This document shows positions 24,722 through 33,034 of a stretch of 48,267 nucleotides of DNA, in pieces. The position numbers and the translations under genes were made by a program. The notes below the pieces were generated by a model. It ran no database searches. It was not told the DNA's origin and saw only the letters and a list, made by a program, of their open reading frames with translations. The first letter of the stretch is position 1. Every line of letters begins with the position of its first letter. Where the stretch lies: IMG/VR virus record IMGVR_UViG_3300037558_001699, positions 1-48,267 of that record; one strand, 5' to 3'. This DNA is from a virus.

Positions 24722-24872
24722 CGTCTCCTTCTCCAAAATATTCTACTGGATCATCAAGGTTTTCGCGCTTATCTTGTTGATATGCTTCTTTATCGGAAAA
24801 TACTTCAGATTCTAATTCCAGAACCAGGGCTTTCATGGTCAAGACTAGACCCTTTAAAACTTGTCTATCCAT
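24702..24872 (-). CDS. Small acidic protein (56 residues)
   Basis: The ATG at 24872 (MDRQVLKGLVLTMKALVLEL) is chosen because the sigma-70 promoter at 24894-24922 would start transcription near 24887; an ATG at 24902 would be upstream of that. The protein is one amphipathic helix followed by a strongly acidic tail (DDPVEYFGEGDDDGYPD). Confidence 0.6.
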   Translation of the reverse strand: MDRQVLKGLVLTMKALVLELESEVFSDKEAYQQDKRENLDDPVEYFGEGDDDGYPD

Positions 24873-24893
24873 CAGAATAATAAGGTTTTGTCT

Positions 24894-24922
24894 ATTATAC
24901 ACAAAAAAGGGGTCCCCGTCAA
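24894..24922 (-). promoter_or_regulatory. Sigma-70 promoter embedded in a terminator
   Basis: TTGACG (24917-24922), 17-bp spacer, TATAAT (24894-24899). The -35 hexamer is exactly the 6-nt loop of the terminator hairpin at 24903-24930. Confidence 0.75.
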
Positions 24923-24930
24923 GGAACCCC
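24903..24930 (-). terminator. Rho-independent terminator after the DUF4278 gene
   Basis: Minus-strand hairpin GGGGTTCC / GGGACCCC (one G-T pair) with a 6-nt loop, followed by six T. It ends the gene at 24951 and overlaps the promoter of the next gene. Confidence 0.75.
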
Positions 24931-24950
24931 CGTTATCTATGTAAGTGTGA

Positions 24951-25118
24951 TCACTTAGTATAAGAACGACCACGATAACAGAATGTACCGTGGGCTTCCT
25001 TACTCTCAACACAACGAGTAGAATACTCAACACCACGATATGAGGTGTGAAGAATTTGTGCGTTGTGAACAGCAGATGCTTTGTTGATCTGCTTACGAAT
25101 GAGGTTAAGTGTGTTCAT
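24951..25118 (-). CDS. Small DUF4278-like protein (55 residues)
   Basis: Two YRG-x-x-Y units: SYRGVEYSTRC and CYRGRSYTK, the hallmark of cyanobacterial DUF4278 proteins. N-terminal part is a helix (MNTLNLIRKQINKAS). Strong Shine-Dalgarno AGGAG 7 nt before the ATG. The family occurs in cyanobacteria and their phages; function unknown. Confidence 0.75.
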   Translation of the reverse strand: MNTLNLIRKQINKASAVHNAQILHTSYRGVEYSTRCVESKEAHGTFCYRGRSYTK

Positions 25119-25159
25119 TGTATTACTCCTAAAGTAGTTGGATTTTTAGGTCCGTTCCT

Positions 25160-25321
25160 TTAGTCGTTTGCGTCCCAATAGCAATCAGGAGATGACTCCT
25201 TCATGACCTCAATCAATTCTACCTTGAAAGCATCTGGGATGTTCTCATTTGCTTTCATCCGAAACATAATCGCATCGGCTTGTTGGCAGGTGAGTGATGA
25301 ATATAAAAGAAATTCAATCAT
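25160..25321 (-). CDS. Small hypothetical protein with structured 5' leader
   Basis: 53 residues from MIEFLLYSSLTCQQADAIMF. A longer frame reaches an ATG at 25396, but that codon lies inside the promoter, upstream of the expected transcription start, so it cannot be used. The mature sequence is helical (MKANENIPDAFKVELIEVMK) and ends CYWDAND. Function unknown. Regulation may act through the leader at 25322-25378. Confidence 0.6.
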   Translation of the reverse strand: MIEFLLYSSLTCQQADAIMFRMKANENIPDAFKVELIEVMKESSPDCYWDAND

Positions 25322-25378
25322 GGGATGAACGACTCCGTTCCGCGACTTACTTGCGTCCCCGAAGGGATGAACGACAGG
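25322..25378 (-). promoter_or_regulatory. Structured 5' leader with 12-bp direct repeats
   Basis: A GC-rich leader of about 57 nt. Two exact copies of GTCGTTCATCCC (minus strand; 25364-25375 and 25322-25333) stand 42 bp apart. A CCC-UUCG-GGG tetraloop hairpin lies after copy 1. The single GAACG (25336-25340) can pair with CGUUC of either copy; pairing with copy 2 forms GAACG-GAGU-CGUUC, hiding GGAG. Confidence 0.6.
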
Positions 25379-25382
25379 TCTT

Positions 25383-25411
25383 ATTATAGACCTCATACTC
25401 TATTTAGTCAA
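25383..25411 (-). promoter_or_regulatory. Consensus-like sigma-70 promoter
   Basis: TTGACT (25406-25411), 17-bp spacer, TATAAT (25383-25388). Transcription would start near 25376, just before the repeat leader. A CTAAATA (25401-25407) overlaps the -35. Confidence 0.8.
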
Positions 25412-25440
25412 GTGTCTTCGTATCAACACGAACTATTTTT

Positions 25441-25473
25441 TTAAAAAACCCCAGAGATTAAAAAATACTGGGG
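25441..25473 (-). terminator. Rho-independent terminator
   Basis: Minus strand CCCCAG, 13-nt loop, CTGGGG, then TTTTTT. It follows the gene ending at 25505. The reverse strand also carries a T-run, so it may work in both directions. Confidence 0.7.
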
Positions 25474-25504
25474 AATTTTTTCCCGAATATATGGGAATAA
25501 AAAG

Positions 25505-25741
25505 TCATTTTTGTTTTGGTTCTTTCCAGAGCTTAGGATTCCATTTACCATCACTCTGCTTTATTGAGATAACACTGTGGTACTTGTCGTAATAATGATC
25601 AAAAACCTCAACCAGTTTAGAAGAGATTGTTAAGTCATATTGGATAACACCTTCATTGTCATACTCAACTAGGTATGCAGTGTAGGGTAATGTGGTGTCT
25701 TTAGCATCTTCTGGTTTACAATCTGCTTTTAGAATCTTCAA
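25505..25741 (-). CDS. Conserved small hypothetical protein (78 residues)
   Basis: LPYTAYLVEYDNEGVIQYDL then KLVEVFDHYYDKYHSVISIK and a basic KWNPKLWKEPKQK tail: a mixed alpha/beta domain. It abuts the DUF6433-like gene (starts immediately after its stop) and ends in a terminator. Function unknown. Confidence 0.65.
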   Translation of the reverse strand: MKILKADCKPEDAKDTTLPYTAYLVEYDNEGVIQYDLTISSKLVEVFDHYYDKYHSVISIKQSDGKWNPKLWKEPKQK

Positions 25742-26191
25742 TCAACCACGCCCTCCCCATTCAACATCAGGATAGGCTTCTTTAATCACATTATGTGTGA
25801 CTCTATATTTTTTGTTCATGGTCTTATCTTTGACGAGACAAATAAGTTCTGCCTCATCAGGATGCAACGACTCAAGAAGCTCAATGAAAAGAGATTCTCT
25901 CTTCACTTGCCTCAATGAATCATTACCACCCCTAACATAGTTGTACAGTGTCCTGTACTGACTAGCAAGTTTACTTTGTGCTTCAGGGGTAGGAGCATCA
26001 TTAGGAGTGTAAGGAACAATTCCCTCAGGAATTGCACTCTTTACAGTGTCATCATAGTTCCAAACAAACAAGGAGACCAGAGCAGGAGAACGATACTCTT
26101 GTAGAATTTCGATCTTTTGCTTCTTAGTCTTTGCACTAGATACTGCTTGCAGAATCTCACTTTGCAATGGTTTGGGTGGTAATTTAGCCAT
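25742..26191 (-). CDS. Conserved T4-like hypothetical protein (DUF6433-like)
   Basis: A 149-residue protein. LVSLFVWNYDDTVKSAIPEG, then VPYTPNDAPTPEAQS, LYNYVRGGNDSLRQVKRESL, ELLESLHPDEAELICLVKDK, and YPDVEWGGRG. This is a pattern I recognise across T4-like phages, without a known function. Highly conserved aromatic and charged positions suggest a housekeeping role in replication or transcription. Confidence 0.65.
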   Translation of the reverse strand: MAKLPPKPLQSEILQAVSSAKTKKQKIEILQEYRSPALVSLFVWNYDDTVKSAIPEGIVPYTPNDAPTPEAQSKLASQYRTLYNYVRGGNDSLRQVKRESLFIELLESLHPDEAELICLVKDKTMNKKYRVTHNVIKEAYPDVEWGGRG

Positions 26192-26193
26192 AA

Positions 26194-26421
26194 TTAGTCT
26201 TCGTAATCTTCGTCAGAATTGTTCTCAAAGCGGAAAGCGATTAATGAATCGGGAAGAACATTTCCATGTTCATCATACATCTCAGGATGAAGTTCAGCAG
26301 TATTATTATTTCTATCGTGATGGTACATCATGTACTCTCTGAGCACCCATCCTAGCATGATCCCTAACAAAAGGGCACCTAGTACTAAGAAACTGCCAAC
26401 AACAAGACTGATAGCTAACAT
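26194..26421 (-). CDS. Small single-pass membrane protein (75 residues)
   Basis: Residues 3-27 are a strongly hydrophobic segment (LVVGSFLVLGALLLGIML), followed by an acidic cytoplasmic or periplasmic tail. Overlaps its neighbour by 7 nt. Function unknown. Confidence 0.65.
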   Translation of the reverse strand: MLAISLVVGSFLVLGALLLGIMLGWVLREYMMYHHDRNNNTAELHPEMYDEHGNVLPDSLIAFRFENNSDEDYED

Positions 26422-26651
26422 TTTTCATCCTCCTCGGGACTGTCCTTTTTAATATCCAGAGAGAACTCTAGATACAGGTGCATCTCCCGCTTGAGGAAGC
26501 GCACCATTTTTCCGAACTTAACTTGGAAAGTTTTTGGTGGTGTAGGCTTCCGCTTACCTCCATTAAGTAGTATTTCAACACCTCTATTTAGAGCTGAGTC
26601 AGACAAGATTTTGCTCCCTAAAATAGGCAACAGTTTCCTGGCATCCACCAA
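26415..26651 (-). CDS. Small basic hypothetical protein, start uncertain
   Basis: The full frame needs a TTG start inside the glutaredoxin gene (53-nt overlap). An ATG at 26507 would give 30 residues (MVRFLKREMHLYLEF and an acidic end). A CTAAATA motif at 26585-26591 lies inside the longer frame. Conserved-looking C-terminus, function unknown. Confidence 0.45.
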   Translation of the reverse strand: MVDARKLLPILGSKILSDSALNRGVEILLNGGKRKPTPPKTFQVKFGKMVRFLKREMHLYLEFSLDIKKDSPEEDEKC

Positions 26652-26829
26652 TGTGTTCTTTATTATACACCACTTGAGGGAAAAGTCTTGTATTAAAATT
26701 TAATTCAAATTCTTCTATGGCGAAGTCCTCATCAAGAGTATACACCACATGCTTCTGCTCTGTCAACTCCATGAGTTGCTTTACCTGGCGGCAGTGATTG
26801 CAACCAGGCATCGAATAAATGATGAACAT
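26599..26829 (-). CDS. grx: Glutaredoxin
   Basis: A 76-residue thioredoxin-fold protein: FIIYSMPGCNHCRQVKQLME carries the CxxC active site (C10, C13), here CNHC rather than the common CPYC; then LFPQVVYNKEHIGGCQET with the cis-proline and the GG of glutathione binding. It probably reduces ribonucleotide reductase or other phage enzymes with host glutathione. Confidence 0.85.
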   Translation of the reverse strand: MFIIYSMPGCNHCRQVKQLMELTEQKHVVYTLDEDFAIEEFELNFNTRLFPQVVYNKEHIGGCQETVAYFREQNLV

Positions 26830-26844
26830 GATATCAAATTAATA

Positions 26845-29800
26845 TCAAATATATGTAGCCCCTCCATCTTGACCACCGAGAGTCATGATACTCAGTTCTC
26901 CAAGATCTTCAAGGGCAGGAATACCATTATACACCCTAACCGTATATCCGTTAACCGTTCTGTCAGAAATCCTAAGATTAACAATACCGCCTGGGAAGGC
27001 ATTTGTACCACTCGCGATACCAATGACAGCGTAGTCTGTATCTGCCATGGCATCTGAGAAGTTCACATTGTATGTTCCAGTAGCAGTTTGTTCAATGGAG
27101 CTGACATTATGTGAGCGATCACCAGGAGTGTAGTCACTGTTGCCAACACCAAGATTGCTATTCATGTACCAGGAGGTAGCACGACCCTCATAGAACTGAG
27201 TGTAAGTAGCAGTCTTAAGACCTACAAGGTTCTTAAACTCACCAACTCTGCTGATTTTATGGAAGTCATTGTTGAAAACTTGGATAGAGTTACCCATGCT
27301 TCCAAATTGTGTTCCAACACCAGCACCATAGTACAGAAGCTGAGGTGTGTTCTCATTAATAACAATCTCAGTATATGTTCCAGTCTCAGTTACATTGTCC
27401 TCATATACGACAGGTGTGGTTGTACCGAAACCAACTGGATCACCAGAAGCAGCGTAGTAGAACCTAATTGGGTAGGCTGCTTGCTGTGACGCATTAGTAA
27501 AGCGATAGGTTTGACCTACTTCAAATCTCAGGTAAGGAGATTCATAACCCTGAACATTGATAGAACGATCAGATCCGATGCCATAATATCTGTGATCTGT
27601 TGTCTTTGTACCAATAGTAGTAGGTAGAGGCTTGAACGATCCCTCATGCTCCGTGTAAAGGTTCTTAGCGGTGTCTGCAGCACCCGTGAGGGTGGAGAAA
27701 CTAGCAGCAGATGCAAAGTTAGCATTGAGCGCCTGTGAGGCGATTCCGGCGAGCGTAGCATAGGTAGCAATGCCAGCGACAATAGCCTCAGATGCGATAC
27801 CGGCAAGTGTAGCACGAGGTGCCTCGTTAATCGTTACGGTAACAATACCAGCAGATACTGGACTGACATCAAGACCAGCATTAAAGTTAACTGTTCCTGC
27901 TGTACCAACTGCAGAACCAGAGTCTTGAATGATGACACCAGAACCAGAAGCAACAATGTTAGTCAGCTGAGAACCATCACCAATAAATCTCGGTGCAGTG
28001 ATGTCATTATTGGATGTGATTGTGGCAGCAGCATCCAATTGAGAAGCAAATGCTGCAGTTGTTGCACTGAGTGCAGTTTGTGCAGAGATTGCTGTGTCTG
28101 CACTAACGGCAGTCTCAGCACTGGTTGCATTATTAGCAGTAATTGCTGCGGCAACCACAACTCCAGTGGCAAGACTGTTAGCAGTCTGAGCAATACTTAC
28201 CGTATCTGCTGCAGTAATGGTAACAACACCAGCAGAGATAGGAGATACTGTGAGGTTTTGAGCGAAGTTGACTGTAGCAGCAACGCCAATCGAAGATCCA
28301 CTATCACTAACCTCAATACCACTACCAACAGCAGTGACACCTGTGATACCAGAACCATCACCGAAGAAAGCAGTTGCAGTAATGTTACCGCTGGTGTTGA
28401 CATTAATGTTTGTACCGATACCAGAAGGACCAGGATCCTGAGGTACAGAGTGAGCAACAAATGTTAGGTTGGGTTTAGAACCACGAACAATCAGACTCTG
28501 ACCTTTAGCAAGAGCAAGGTTATCAATCTGAACATCTTGTAGAGGAGCCAGTCTTAAACCAAATACTAAGTAGTCAGACTCTTGGAACTCAGCAATACCA
28601 CCAGAGGACAGACCAACTGACATACCAACAGTAGAGTCAGAGTTCTGGTTAGTGGCATGAACCGTGACCAGACTATCTTCTTGTGCTGTAAAGAACTCAA
28701 GGTTTGTATTGATCTGGAAAGGAGGATTGAAACTCAGAGTACCAGATCTTCTTCTACCATGAACCAAAGCAGAGTCAGGACCAAGTTTGTCAAACTTTCT
28801 AGTAGCAAAGGCAATGAAAGAAATGTTAGGGTCGAAGGAAGATACAAAGATCTTATCACCAGGCTTGACACCAACCTTCTCAATCAGTCTCGTGCCACCT
28901 CTATCAAGAGGAATACCATAAGTAATAAAATCACTCTGTTTGAATCCAGGCGTACTAGAGATACCAATAGAGAATGTAGAACGGAAATCGTTCTGGTTTG
29001 CAACACCGATACTAACTTCCAGTAGGTTATCAGACTCATAGAGCTGAACTGGTTCAACAACACCCCTAGTTAGAGTAGTCTTGATGGATGCCAGTCTACC
29101 TACCTCAGCAAGAGCAGCAGCAGGTGTAGTGAAGCTGACTGTAGCAGAGAAGGGTGAAGTATGTTCAACACCAGATGTACCGTCAGCGTTGGAGAGGTGA
29201 CGACATCTTACATAGAATGTTGTACCAGCAGCAAGACCATCTGAGATGACCTGAGATAGGGAAGTATTATTATCACCTATGCTACTGAATACAATACTGA
29301 TAGGTGTAAACGAAAGGTCACTAGCAACCTCATACTCAACTGCTTTGAGTGTACCAGATACAGCTTCACTATCAATAGAGATAAATGCACTCGATATAAG
29401 AGTGATACCAAATCTCTGCTGCAGAGTAGCTCCACTAGTAGGTGAAGTAATTGTTGGTGCCTGAACACCAGGTGCATTACCTAGCGTGGCGAATGAAACG
29501 ATACCAGCAGAGAAGTTACCAACATATGCAGTGAATGCGGTGCCGTCATCGTTGGATAGATGTCTGACACGGGCATAGTGTGTAGTGAAACCTGCTAACT
29601 GAACATTAACTGATTGAGTTAGATCTAATGACTGTAAACCTACAGAATCCCAAACAACACTAGAGAAATCAGAGTCAGTAGCAAGTTGAAACTCAATTGC
29701 TTTTAGACTACCAGAGACTGTAGTGTCACCAATAGCAGAGTATTCTGATGATCTTAACTGAAGACTCTCAGTGCTAACACCGACATCATCATTAATTGGA

Positions 29801-31800
29801 GACTGAATAGTTGGCTCATTAATACCAGCATTCGCTGTATCAATACCAGCACTTACATCCAAGTAAGTAATGGCAACTTTGCCTGCTGAATCTAGAGTTC
29901 TCTGGTTGAAAGATCCAGTCCACCAGTTAAAGTCAGAAGCACCATAATCAGATGTCTGATGCTGGTCAAATAAGATATCAGTTCCTACAATGGTACTACC
30001 ACCACCAACAGTGACTCCACCACCACCAGCAATGGTTCCAACACCTACACCATAACCATGGTCATTCAACAACCACTTTCTTACATCTGTAGATGTTCCA
30101 GAAGGATTTCTCTGTAGATAGAGAGCAACAAGACCAGCAACTACAGGAGCAGCAGCTGATGTTCCGTTAAAATTGTTGTCATAATGATTGGGATTATCAA
30201 ATCTTCTATAGTCTGCGTAAGTTCCAGAAGGAAGACCAGCAGCAAGAGTATCTTGTGCAGGTGCATAGATGTCAACACCAGGACCACTGTTAGAATACGA
30301 TGCCTTTCTTTCTCTCAGGTCGGATTCAATAACATCATCCAGAGCACCGACATTAATAACAGGATGATACCCTGTAGCCTCATTCCTACCAATACCTTGA
30401 GGGTTCATCCAGTCTCTGTGAGATGTTGGAGTTCTTTGTCCACCAAACTCTGTTCTGGAATCATTAGAATTAAAATATCCATCCTGAACACCATTCAATC
30501 TATGAGGATCTGTAAATCCAATACCAATATACTGGTTGTTATTACCAGAGGCGGCGACATAGATAGCACCTGAGCTCAACAATTCATCACCAGCTTGATT
30601 GGTAGAATTGGATCTAGATGAAGATGACCAAGATTTATAAGCACCTGCGACCTGGTTACTAAAACCAAGAACCATATCTTCAACACCAGATGGAGATCCA
30701 GCAGAAAGTGTATTAGTTTGGAATGTACTGGTGATGCCAGTAAATTTATAACTTATGTTAGATCCATCGTTATTGAGAGCAGCCTGATAACCCCAAGAAC
30801 CATTAACAACAGTTGGGTTTCTTAGACCAAGCTCAACATTAACTGGTTTGTATTGATGGAAGAATGAAATCAGATCATATGCTGTTTCAATATCCATTCC
30901 GACATTATCGGAGATGGCAGGCATGTTCCAGATATTTGCCCTGAATGCCAGACCAAAGTTCTTACCAGCAGCAAGAGATGCTGCAGAAGTACCGTGACCA
31001 CTACCTAAGTTATTAGCACCTGCTGTGCCAATACCCATGGCACCATTTCTATTGTATCCAGAAGGGATAGCAATTTCAGGGAGAAGAACGAACTCAGATG
31101 AACGGGCGTTGTTATCTTCCCACCATGCTTCTGCTCTAGCTGTTTGGATACCAGTAGTACCGTCTGCAAGAGTGTAAATAAATCCGTTACTATTAAAGTA
31201 TCCAGGATCTAGAAAGTAAGGGAAGTCAAGAACAATATCTTTTACTCTACTCGTTCCATCATCATGTAAGAATTCTGGGTGGGATTGCAGAACACCAGAG
31301 TCATGGATAACAATGTCAACATTTCTACCATCATAAAGGTACTCAACATTACCTTGGACTGGAGCAATACTACCAGATGCATTGTCCCATTGAGCAAACT
31401 CACCAGCACTGGTGATACCAGAAATTCTGGGTAGTGCCCAGTTAGTACGATTCTCTTCACCAGCTGTTGCAATACCAGGAGGACCATTACTAGTCAGATC
31501 TCTATAGATTTTGACATCACTTGGAAATCTATTTGCAACTAATTGTGGTTCTGGATAGTTATCTTTGTTATCTTTTAAAGAAAGTTCAATCCATTTGACA
31601 TGAGGATGACGACCGATCTCTGTCGCCTCTTCATCGGTAAGTTCGTATGTACCACGAACCGCACTGATGGAGTGCGTATCAGTACAAGTTACTTTTCTAT
31701 CAGGAATTCCATCCTGATTAGAGTCAATGGTGAGAACACCGTGGATCCCACTCCAATGTTCGGCACTGGTTACAGCCAGGGTATATCTCTTAAGAGTCAT
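26845..31800 (-). CDS. Tail-fibre-like protein with subtilisin (S8) domain
   Basis: 1651 residues. Residues about 1-90 resemble an inhibitor/pro-region. Residues about 150-570 form a subtilase: Asp167 in IVIHDSGV, His269 in GSGHGTSAA, oxyanion Asn420 in YVAASGNN, Ser548 in FNGTSAAAP. Two fibronectin III-like repeats follow (about 660-775 and 780-892; LKAxExxxASDxxF and YxRxRHLSNxDGT are shared). Further on are two GDGSxxTxVxASGSG units and an Ala/Thr coiled stretch, then a C-terminal domain with VYNGIPALEDLGELSIMTLG. The architecture implies a protease on a long fibre, acting on host-surface proteins, or autoprocessing. CTAAATA lies 32 nt before the ATG. Confidence 0.85.
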   Translation of the reverse strand: MTLKRYTLAVTSAEHWSGIHGVLTIDSNQDGIPDRKVTCTDTHSISAVRGTYELTDEEATEIGRHPHVKWIELSLKDNKDNYPEPQLVANRFPSDVKIYRDLTSNGPPGIATAGEENRTNWALPRISGITSAGEFAQWDNASGSIAPVQGNVEYLYDGRNVDIVIHDSGVLQSHPEFLHDDGTSRVKDIVLDFPYFLDPGYFNSNGFIYTLADGTTGIQTARAEAWWEDNNARSSEFVLLPEIAIPSGYNRNGAMGIGTAGANNLGSGHGTSAASLAAGKNFGLAFRANIWNMPAISDNVGMDIETAYDLISFFHQYKPVNVELGLRNPTVVNGSWGYQAALNNDGSNISYKFTGITSTFQTNTLSAGSPSGVEDMVLGFSNQVAGAYKSWSSSSRSNSTNQAGDELLSSGAIYVAASGNNNQYIGIGFTDPHRLNGVQDGYFNSNDSRTEFGGQRTPTSHRDWMNPQGIGRNEATGYHPVINVGALDDVIESDLRERKASYSNSGPGVDIYAPAQDTLAAGLPSGTYADYRRFDNPNHYDNNFNGTSAAAPVVAGLVALYLQRNPSGTSTDVRKWLLNDHGYGVGVGTIAGGGGVTVGGGSTIVGTDILFDQHQTSDYGASDFNWWTGSFNQRTLDSAGKVAITYLDVSAGIDTANAGINEPTIQSPINDDVGVSTESLQLRSSEYSAIGDTTVSGSLKAIEFQLATDSDFSSVVWDSVGLQSLDLTQSVNVQLAGFTTHYARVRHLSNDDGTAFTAYVGNFSAGIVSFATLGNAPGVQAPTITSPTSGATLQQRFGITLISSAFISIDSEAVSGTLKAVEYEVASDLSFTPISIVFSSIGDNNTSLSQVISDGLAAGTTFYVRCRHLSNADGTSGVEHTSPFSATVSFTTPAAALAEVGRLASIKTTLTRGVVEPVQLYESDNLLEVSIGVANQNDFRSTFSIGISSTPGFKQSDFITYGIPLDRGGTRLIEKVGVKPGDKIFVSSFDPNISFIAFATRKFDKLGPDSALVHGRRRSGTLSFNPPFQINTNLEFFTAQEDSLVTVHATNQNSDSTVGMSVGLSSGGIAEFQESDYLVFGLRLAPLQDVQIDNLALAKGQSLIVRGSKPNLTFVAHSVPQDPGPSGIGTNINVNTSGNITATAFFGDGSGITGVTAVGSGIEVSDSGSSIGVAATVNFAQNLTVSPISAGVVTITAADTVSIAQTANSLATGVVVAAAITANNATSAETAVSADTAISAQTALSATTAAFASQLDAAATITSNNDITAPRFIGDGSQLTNIVASGSGVIIQDSGSAVGTAGTVNFNAGLDVSPVSAGIVTVTINEAPRATLAGIASEAIVAGIATYATLAGIASQALNANFASAASFSTLTGAADTAKNLYTEHEGSFKPLPTTIGTKTTDHRYYGIGSDRSINVQGYESPYLRFEVGQTYRFTNASQQAAYPIRFYYAASGDPVGFGTTTPVVYEDNVTETGTYTEIVINENTPQLLYYGAGVGTQFGSMGNSIQVFNNDFHKISRVGEFKNLVGLKTATYTQFYEGRATSWYMNSNLGVGNSDYTPGDRSHNVSSIEQTATGTYNVNFSDAMADTDYAVIGIASGTNAFPGGIVNLRISDRTVNGYTVRVYNGIPALEDLGELSIMTLGGQDGGATYI

Positions 31801-31832
31801 GCCTCAAAATCTACAGGTGAACACCTTTTTTA

Positions 31833-31839
31833 TATTTAG
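31833..31839 (-). promoter_or_regulatory. Late-promoter-like motif CTAAATA
   Basis: CTAAATA 32 nt before the subtilase-fibre gene, in the 73-bp divergent gap with the epimerase gene. Confidence 0.4.
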
Positions 31840-31873
31840 GTGTGGTAGAATATATATTTAAAAGATCCTTGAT

Positions 31874-32686
31874 ATGAATATCGTAACTGGTGCTAAAGGT
31901 TTTATTGGCAATCACTTTGCCTGCACCGTAGACAAACCTCTTGAGGTTGATATTGACAACTGCTTTGAGCTACTCAATAAGTTCAATCATTGGAAAGATG
32001 TTGACATGATCATCCATATGGGTGCATTGTCTTCAACTGTCAATAAAGATGTCGATGCTATCTACAAATATAATATTGATTATAGCATAAAACTATTTGA
32101 AAAAGCCATTGAGTATGGTATTCCTGTAAAGTATGCTTCATCTGCATCAACATACGGTCGCACTGATGACATCATTAATCCTTTGAACTACTATGCAATG
32201 TCAAAGGCGACTGTAGATTACTGGGTGCAAGATAATATGCATCGGTTCTCTCACATTCAGGGGTTCAAGTTCTTTAATGTGTATGGATTTGGTGAGGTTA
32301 ACAAAGGAGAGCAAGCTAGTCTTGTGAGTAAGTTCCAGTGGCAATCAGCGACTGGTGCAATCCATCCATTCCAAGGATCTGATAAGGTTCTTAGAGATTA
32401 TATCTGGGTTGGAGATATTGTTAATGTTGTCCTGACTAACAATGCAGGTAGTGGTATCTTTGATCTAGGTACAGGTAAAGCTATTCCTATTCAACATGTA
32501 GCAGATCTCGTCGCACAAAAAAACGAGGCAAGGGTGGAAGAGATTCCTTTCCCACCAAACCTCGTTGAGAAGTATCAGTTTCATACCCAAGCAGATATGA
32601 GTTGGTTGTCAAATTATAACTTTAGAACTGTTGATGATTATATCAATCATCCAGACCCATCAATCGCCTCTCTTGATCCGTATTGA
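31874..32686 (+). CDS. hldD: ADP-L-glycero-D-manno-heptose 6-epimerase (HldD-like)
   Basis: A 270-residue extended SDR. NAD site VTGAKGFIGNHFA (GxxGxxG), catalytic YAMSK (Y107, K111), FFNVYGFGEVNKG, DYIWVGDIVNVV, IFDLGTGKAIPI, and IPFPPNLVEKYQFHTQADMS, which is the distinctive HldD/RfaD tail. It converts ADP-D-heptose to ADP-L-heptose. It is the only plus-strand gene of the sugar cluster and overlaps the cupin gene end by 27 nt (convergent). Confidence 0.85.
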   Translation: MNIVTGAKGFIGNHFACTVDKPLEVDIDNCFELLNKFNHWKDVDMIIHMGALSSTVNKDVDAIYKYNIDYSIKLFEKAIEYGIPVKYASSASTYGRTDDIINPLNYYAMSKATVDYWVQDNMHRFSHIQGFKFFNVYGFGEVNKGEQASLVSKFQWQSATGAIHPFQGSDKVLRDYIWVGDIVNVVLTNNAGSGIFDLGTGKAIPIQHVADLVAQKNEARVEEIPFPPNLVEKYQFHTQADMSWLSNYNFRTVDDYINHPDPSIASLDPY

Positions 32687-33034
32687 ATCTGAATCAAAGT
32701 GTTGCGTTGAGAACTCAAACAACTCAGAGTCATCCAACGCAATCATTTGATGCCTTAGTCCAGTAGGAACATAAAACTTATCTCCAGGCTCTAAGACTGT
32801 AAGTTCTGCATTACGGAGATCATCATCCCACCCATAATATAATGAGATGAGACCACTCTGTAAGTAGAAGGTCTCATCTTTTATTTTATGGTAATGCCAT
32901 GAACATCTCTTGTTCTTCTTAATAAACAAGAGTTTGCCACAGTATTGTTCATTGTTAACGATCCACTTCTCATATCCCCATCCTTTAGGGACATATTTAA
33001 TTGAAGAATTCTTCTGAGTTGATTCCTTTGTCAT
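32660..33034 (-). CDS. Cupin-fold sugar-associated protein
   Basis: A 124-residue single cupin: PKGWGYEKWIVNNEQYCGKL, then CSWHYHKIKDETFYLQSGLI (metal-binding H, H, E) and LEPGDKFYVPTGLRHQMIAL. It resembles the C-terminal domain of mannose-6-phosphate isomerase/guanylyltransferase and the capsular WbuC/FdtA-type cupins. Its substrate is probably a sugar phosphate or nucleotide sugar of the cluster. Overlaps the HAD gene by 38 nt. Confidence 0.75.
   Translation of the reverse strand: MTKESTQKNSSIKYVPKGWGYEKWIVNNEQYCGKLLFIKKNKRCSWHYHKIKDETFYLQSGLISLYYGWDDDLRNAELTVLEPGDKFYVPTGLRHQMIALDDSELFEFSTQHFDSDSIRIKRGD

Noticed and set aside
24903-24930. Possible tRNA-like or CRISPR-like repeat in the GC-rich strip
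   Set aside because: The hairpin plus T-run is fully explained as a terminator; there is no second copy and no cloverleaf.
25322-25396. Longer N-terminus (start ATG at 25396) for the 53-residue protein, which would translate the repeat as VVHP units
   Set aside because: The ATG lies between the -35 and -10 of a strong promoter, upstream of the expected RNA start, so it would not be transcribed from that promoter. A longer readthrough RNA cannot be fully excluded.
27925-28467. Plus-strand open frame of 180 codons opposite the subtilase-fibre gene
   Set aside because: It is antisense to the repetitive Ser/Thr/Ala coding part of the fibre, is rich in Cys, Ser, Asn and Arg as expected of a reverse-frame shadow, and has no ribosome site.
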